This document shows, one piece after another, positions 8,401 to 10,006 of a stretch of 10,006 bases of DNA (position 1 is its first letter; every line of letters begins with the position of its first letter). Made by a program: the position numbers and the translations under genes. The stretch is from assembly GCA_959596495.1 (NCBI GenBank), contig CAUFXK010000071.1, positions 1 to 10,006 of the forward strand. The letters run 5' to 3'. The stretch is from an uncultured Collinsella sp. (GTDB taxonomy: Bacteria; Actinomycetota; Coriobacteriia; Coriobacteriales; Coriobacteriaceae). Below the pieces are notes generated by a model that ran no database searches, was not told where the DNA came from, and worked only from the letters and a program-made list of their open reading frames with translations.

Positions 8401-9227
8401 ATGACGGTCACATTTGCGGCAACCTGGTCCTTAACGACAGGGGACGAGCTACCAGCCGTATAGGCAAACTCAATCTTCTGCCCCTGGGTGAGCTTGACGC
8501 CGCTCGCGCCAACCGAGGAAGACGCGCCGTCGACAAACAGCTGCCAGTAGGCATAAGTCGCCGGATCGAAGGCAAGCGTGCGGCCATCGCTCGGGGACGT
8601 GATGCTTTCGAGGTAGAAACCGTATGCCGTGTTCGGATCGTAGTCCGCCTTGAAGCCCGTCTTCTCCTGCAGCTTAATGAAGGCATCCGCAGCCGTCGCG
8701 CCCTCGTCGAGCTTAAGCTGCGTAGGTGCCACCCAGGTCTGAGCCTTGCCGTCGGCATCGGTGCCGATAATCGAGAACGAGACCTCGACTTGCTTCTTGG
8801 CGACATCGCCAGTTTCCGTCGGGTTCTCTGCCTGGACGGCAGCCACGGCGGCAGATCCTGCTTGGCCAGCGGATGCCGTCGAAGACTGCTCGCTCGCGGT
8901 AGGGTTCTCCCCCGTCGCCGGGCCCTCGTCGCCAGTTGCCGTCTCTGTTGTGGCGGCACTAGCTGCAGGCGCGCCCTCGGAATCCGAAACCTCGGCCTTA
9001 CCCTGGTCGGCAGCACCGCCCGCAAGCGCTGCGTCCTCGCCCGGCGTCGTAGCCTGAGCCACAGCCTCGGCAATGCCCTCGGCGCCCTCGGCCCACAGCT
9101 GAGCCGGCGTGGTGCCAAAGGCCATCGCGAAGGCCAGGAATGCCACCAGGCCGCGCTTAGCTACACCGCGTGCAATCGCGCCACGGCGATGCGAGACGCG
9201 CTGGCGCTCGTCCACAAACATATCCAT
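5442..9227 (-). CDS. Large surface protein: four DUF4430 domains, beta-propeller, InlB-type repeat
   Basis: Parts of the 1261-residue product: a signal peptide with a basic N-region, hydrophobic LVAFLAFAMAF and likely cleavage after LWA (residue 46); an Ala/Thr/Glu-rich linker to about 147; four DUF4430-like domains (about 148-258, 270-372, 384-489, 500-608); a PQQ-like beta-propeller (about 652-1037) with repeated blades such as LIKIDSSTGK and LKCIDKTTGD; an InlB B-type repeat (about 1038-1107, with GYTFGGWFT and LTLYAKW); a Gly/Asn/Thr linker; a KSD-rich stalk (about 1172-1212); and a C-terminal membrane segment (about 1236-1257) ending in KRR. It is thus a wall-spanning, membrane-held surface protein. 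The ATG at 9227 is preferred because TAGGAG lies just upstream and the signal peptide begins properly. ATGs at 9221 and 9308 are alternatives. The frame remains open to an ATG at 9371, but this lies in the riboswitch. Corrinoid capture is inferred from the domains and riboswitch, not shown. Confidence 0.93.
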   Translation of the reverse strand: MDMFVDERQRVSHRRGAIARGVAKRGLVAFLAFAMAFGTTPAQLWAEGAEGIAEAVAQATTPGEDAALAGGAADQGKAEVSDSEGAPAASAATTETATGDEGPATGENPTASEQSSTASAGQAGSAAVAAVQAENPTETGDVAKKQVEVSFSIIGTDADGKAQTWVAPTQLKLDEGATAADAFIKLQEKTGFKADYDPNTAYGFYLESITSPSDGRTLAFDPATYAYWQLFVDGASSSVGASGVKLTQGQKIEFAYTAGSSSPVVKDQVAANVTVIGRDAQGKTQTWVDNAQYVVTSGSNALDLTKVALEANDIDAVVAGSFILSLKYNGVELGKPLDYSTYWQLFINGKSSDCTADNVTIHAGDTVTWFYGGWGDQLPSDSVHASVQVLGKDRDGKQQVWASTGQMSLKAGSTAKDLLEQTGLDLVASEESWGWYLSGIKSPLDGKTYKYDPATRSYWQFYVNGKSATVGAGNYELQEGDAVTFMYAGDSDALPGQVLGSVDVIGPDVNGNNTRWGSASNVSLPEGSTAQNLIETVLKAKGVTYNGSQSGEYWFLNSINSPFDHKPYAWDAATNKSWHLYINGEPSLLCANQITLKSGDKVTLAHTTDDSPMPDPDKIVVDPSATTPDWDAEWAGYGNSGNGSTVTDAKTPAQAAGLKWAFDWKAESGQQYANCSEPVIANGFVYIATENELIKIDSSTGKKVASAPLASKVSYTSRPIYTNGLIIVPLNGGAVQAITADKLICKWLTPGLTDLTQSSCTVVSDGEYVYVGSVDISYDENYNATYGNGSFARIKIATGEVSWQNIDPAEGYYWTGAALTDKYAIVPTSAGTLKCIDKTTGDVVSTMKLGALANADCVADPSNGSTFYQMTHDGKLHVISLSAKGVLSEQKTVDLGLTNNMSAPAVAGENLIVGGQTATGSALVLYNLKTGKTTMVAAADGKALPAGLNGIAATPLVSVQGGKTYVYFTVNSADSKDYVNYSAGGGVYRYTLGDAEATQIYDAAGHYQYCDSPVIADASGNLYYINDSGTLFKLGAVESWTVAFNSNGGSVCDTKFVATADGKLVKPADPTRDGYTFGGWFTDEACTQAYDFSTPVTADLTLYAKWTKNAVNPGGNGGSGTNGGNGGAGNGSGAGTGTGSGSGTKGQQAGGAIAPGHKPTTKTTVSTKTETKDNKSDKKDTDKSDKKDEKKSDKKSDKKDNKSDKKSDSKSDTGAASTTTAKKSSSASEQETGTNPLAIVGVAAGVIGLAIVGVFVFTKRR
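5592..5714 (-). repeat. KSD-rich tandem coding repeat in the wall-spanning stalk
   Basis: Residues about 1172-1212 of the large protein repeat KSDKKD-like units. In the DNA the plus strand shows repeated TCGGACTT, TTGTC and CCTTCTTGTC words. Such tandem repeats often vary in copy number among strains. Its place just before the membrane segment suggests a spacer through the peptidoglycan. Confidence 0.8.
7404..8789 (-). repeat. Four tandem DUF4430 domain-coding repeats
   Basis: Diverged copies of about 105-110 codons lie at roughly 8454-8789, 8109-8420, 7761-8078 and 7404-7730. Each begins with a strand such as VSFSIIGTDADGK or VQVLGKDRDGK followed by a Trp. The first three then have YWQ(L/F) and (V/I)(D/N)G; the fourth has SWHLYING. 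Each ends in a GD-type or GQ turn before the last strand. The protein copies are clearly related, but the DNA has drifted, so the duplications look old. Confidence 0.8.
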
Positions 9228-9231
9228 TTGT

Positions 9232-9253
9232 CTCCTACTGTCTGTACTTGGAG
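9232..9253 (-). promoter_or_regulatory. Hairpin that could hide the ribosome binding site of the large gene
   Basis: On the minus strand CTCC (9253-9250) can pair with GGAG (9235-9232), the Shine-Dalgarno core of the preferred start, and TAC (9246-9244) with GTA (9238-9236), leaving a five-base loop and a three-base bulge. This could be the switching element of a translation-controlling riboswitch. No terminator with a T run was seen between the aptamer and the start codon. The pairing is short, so this remains a suggestion. Confidence 0.35.
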
Positions 9254-9370
9254 CGTTGCCTTGAGGCTGCCCCACGTCATCGCGCATGTTGCGCTCGAGT
9301 TCCCCCATCGGGGTCCCCCTTCCCTCCAGAGCCCTATGCACACCGGCGGCATACGCCGCAGCCGCATGCA

Positions 9371-9543
9371 AGATGGGAGGCGATCCGACTTAACCTTAAC
9401 GACTCGGGCACGTCGTCCGATCTGCGACGCGAACATCCCGAGCCAAGAGGAATTACGGTTACTGGTACAGCCGGGGACTTGCACCCCAATTCTCCCAAAC
9501 GCGCAGGTAAACCGCGCATTCATGCGTCTCCGCACCACCATCT
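9371..9543 (-). promoter_or_regulatory. Cobalamin (vitamin B12) riboswitch
   Basis: Read on the minus strand, this leader matches the cobalamin aptamer in order. A closing stem pairs AGATGG (9543-9538) with CCATCT (9376-9371). A hairpin with GGGG-TGCAAGT-CCCC (9487-9473) corresponds to the GGTG...TCC element. It is followed by the hallmark GCTGTACC...AACCGTAA block (9471-9453). A peripheral helix pairs CTCGGG with CCCGAG (9442-9437, 9408-9403), extended by CGTCG/CGACG. The conserved 3' segment AGTCGGATCGCCTCCC lies at 9390-9375. Riboswitches of this class usually lower expression when cobalamin is plentiful. It lies 144 bases upstream of the preferred start of the large surface-protein gene. 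Confidence 0.88.
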
Positions 9544-9552
9544 AGGCCATCG

Positions 9553-9581
9553 ATTATTACCGTCAAAATGGTATCACGCAA
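9553..9581 (-). promoter_or_regulatory. Promoter of the riboswitch-controlled unit
   Basis: On the minus strand a TTGCGT -35 (9581-9576) and an AATAAT -10 (9558-9553) are separated by 17 bases. Transcription would start near 9546, only a few bases before the first strand of the riboswitch closing stem. This fit supports both calls. The -35 overlaps the T run of the preceding terminator. Confidence 0.65.
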
Positions 9582-9607
9582 AAGAGCCTCGCACGCAGGC
9601 GAAGCCC
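9580..9607 (-). terminator. Rho-independent terminator after the AarF/UbiB gene
   Basis: On the minus strand GGGCTTCGC (9607-9599) pairs with GCGAGGCTC (9592-9584) over nine base pairs including two G-U wobbles, with a six-base loop, then TTTT (9583-9580). It is 51 bases past the stop codon of the AarF/UbiB gene and separates it from the riboswitch unit. Confidence 0.75.
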
Positions 9608-9658
9608 AAGGTAAAAGCTATTGTTTGCGATAGGAAAATGCGGTGACGGTCGCGGCCT

Positions 9659-10006
9659 CTAGTGCTTGCCGCCGTGACTGTTGAGCCAGATATTGCGGCC
9701 CAGCATAAGCGCCAGCACCAGCGCGCTCACGTAGCCCATAAAGCCAATGACTGGGATACCAAACACAACCGGCTCGATGCGCGCGTAGTACACCACCGAC
9801 GAACCGATAAACAGGCCAGCAATCACAATTGCCATCGACATACGGTCGATAATTCCGCCCAGCTGTCGCAGCGCCTTATCGCTGCTCATGATCTGCGTGT
9901 TCACCTTAAGCTGGCCGCGCGTGAGCATGCGCGAAGCCAGGCCAAGATACTCGGCCGCCTCGAGCGAGCCTTTTGCCGCGCGATAGCTGCTCGCGGCAAG
10001 ATCGCG
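9659..10006 (-). CDS. AarF/UbiB (ABC1) family protein, C-terminal part
   Basis: The reading frame runs off the right edge, so only the last 115 residues are visible. They show the typical tail of the AarF/UbiB/ABC1 atypical kinase family: a helical stretch with LRQLGGIIDRMS (46-57 of the fragment), then two hydrophobic membrane segments (about 57-74 and 80-103) joined by a short turn with IPVIGFMG (84-91), and a polar end. The kinase-like domain with its ATP-binding residues is outside the window. Family members support isoprenoid quinone synthesis or lipid homeostasis; which applies here cannot be told. An internal ATG at 9928 should not be taken as the start, because the upstream frame reads as family-like sequence without a stop. 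Confidence 0.8.
   Translation of the reverse strand, partial: RDLAASSYRAAKGSLEAAEYLGLASRMLTRGQLKVNTQIMSSDKALRQLGGIIDRMSMAIVIAGLFIGSSVVYYARIEPVVFGIPVIGFMGYVSALVLALMLGRNIWLNSHGGKH

Noticed and set aside
9228..9371. Start of the large surface-protein gene at the upstream ATG 9371
   Set aside because: That ATG lies at the edge of the riboswitch closing stem and would place a long hydrophilic stretch before the signal peptide. The ATG at 9227 follows TAGGAG and begins a normal signal peptide.
9453..9490. A tRNA-like T-arm (GGGGTGCAAGTCCCC) on the minus strand
   Set aside because: There is no matching acceptor, D-arm or anticodon arm. The hairpin fits the cobalamin aptamer, whose next block is the conserved GCTGTACC...AACCGTAA.
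7491..9545. Long plus-strand open frame of 684 codons opposite the DUF4430 repeats
   Set aside because: It mirrors the coding bias of the real minus-strand gene, runs through the riboswitch and promoter, and its product is an Arg/Leu/Ala-rich composition without recognisable domains.
1..10006. Insertion sequences, phage genes, integrase sites or toxin-antitoxin pairs
   Set aside because: No transposase, integrase, terminal inverted repeats, phage proteins or paired small toxin-like genes were seen on either strand. All recognised genes look like ordinary chromosomal genes.

Overview
The window looks like a chromosomal segment of a gut actinobacterium of the class Coriobacteriia, most likely Collinsella or a close relative. 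This rests on recognising the gene types together: a moderately high G+C coding style, a class III fructose-1,6-bisphosphatase, a DegV protein, small GtrA proteins, and very large secreted proteins combining DUF4430, beta-propeller, InlB-type repeats and Lys/Ser/Asp-rich stalks. The taxon is an inference, not something proved by a marker gene.

Layout, left to right. Positions 1-1026 hold a terminator and a minus-strand degV-family gene. The 319-base divergent intergenic region (1027-1345) has three perfect inverted repeats and no gene. On the plus strand follow fbp (class III fructose-1,6-bisphosphatase, 1346-3262) and two tandem paralogous gtrA-family membrane proteins (3341-3736 and 3956-4363), ending in a clear terminator at 4390-4424. 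A converging minus-strand terminator at 4461-4503 closes a two-gene transcription unit read from right to left: a large 1261-residue surface protein (5442-9227), then a 305-residue membrane-anchored DUF4430 protein (4524-5441) whose start codon abuts the first gene's stop codon. Upstream of this unit, on the same strand, are a promoter (9553-9581) and a cobalamin riboswitch (about 9371-9543). At the right edge is the C-terminal end of an AarF/UbiB (ABC1) family protein (9659-10006, cut by the window) with its own terminator at 9580-9607.

The most interesting part is the riboswitch-controlled unit. DUF4430 domains belong to the beta-grasp family that also contains the C-terminal domain of the animal vitamin B12 carriers transcobalamin and intrinsic factor. 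The large protein carries four such domains plus a PQQ-like beta-propeller, held out from the membrane on a charged stalk. The small protein carries a fifth domain on a similar stalk, anchored at its N-terminus. A B12-sensing RNA at the head of the unit suggests that these proteins are a cell-surface corrinoid-capture apparatus, made when B12 is scarce. No transporter, sortase or corrinoid enzyme lies in the window, so the rest of the pathway would be encoded elsewhere.
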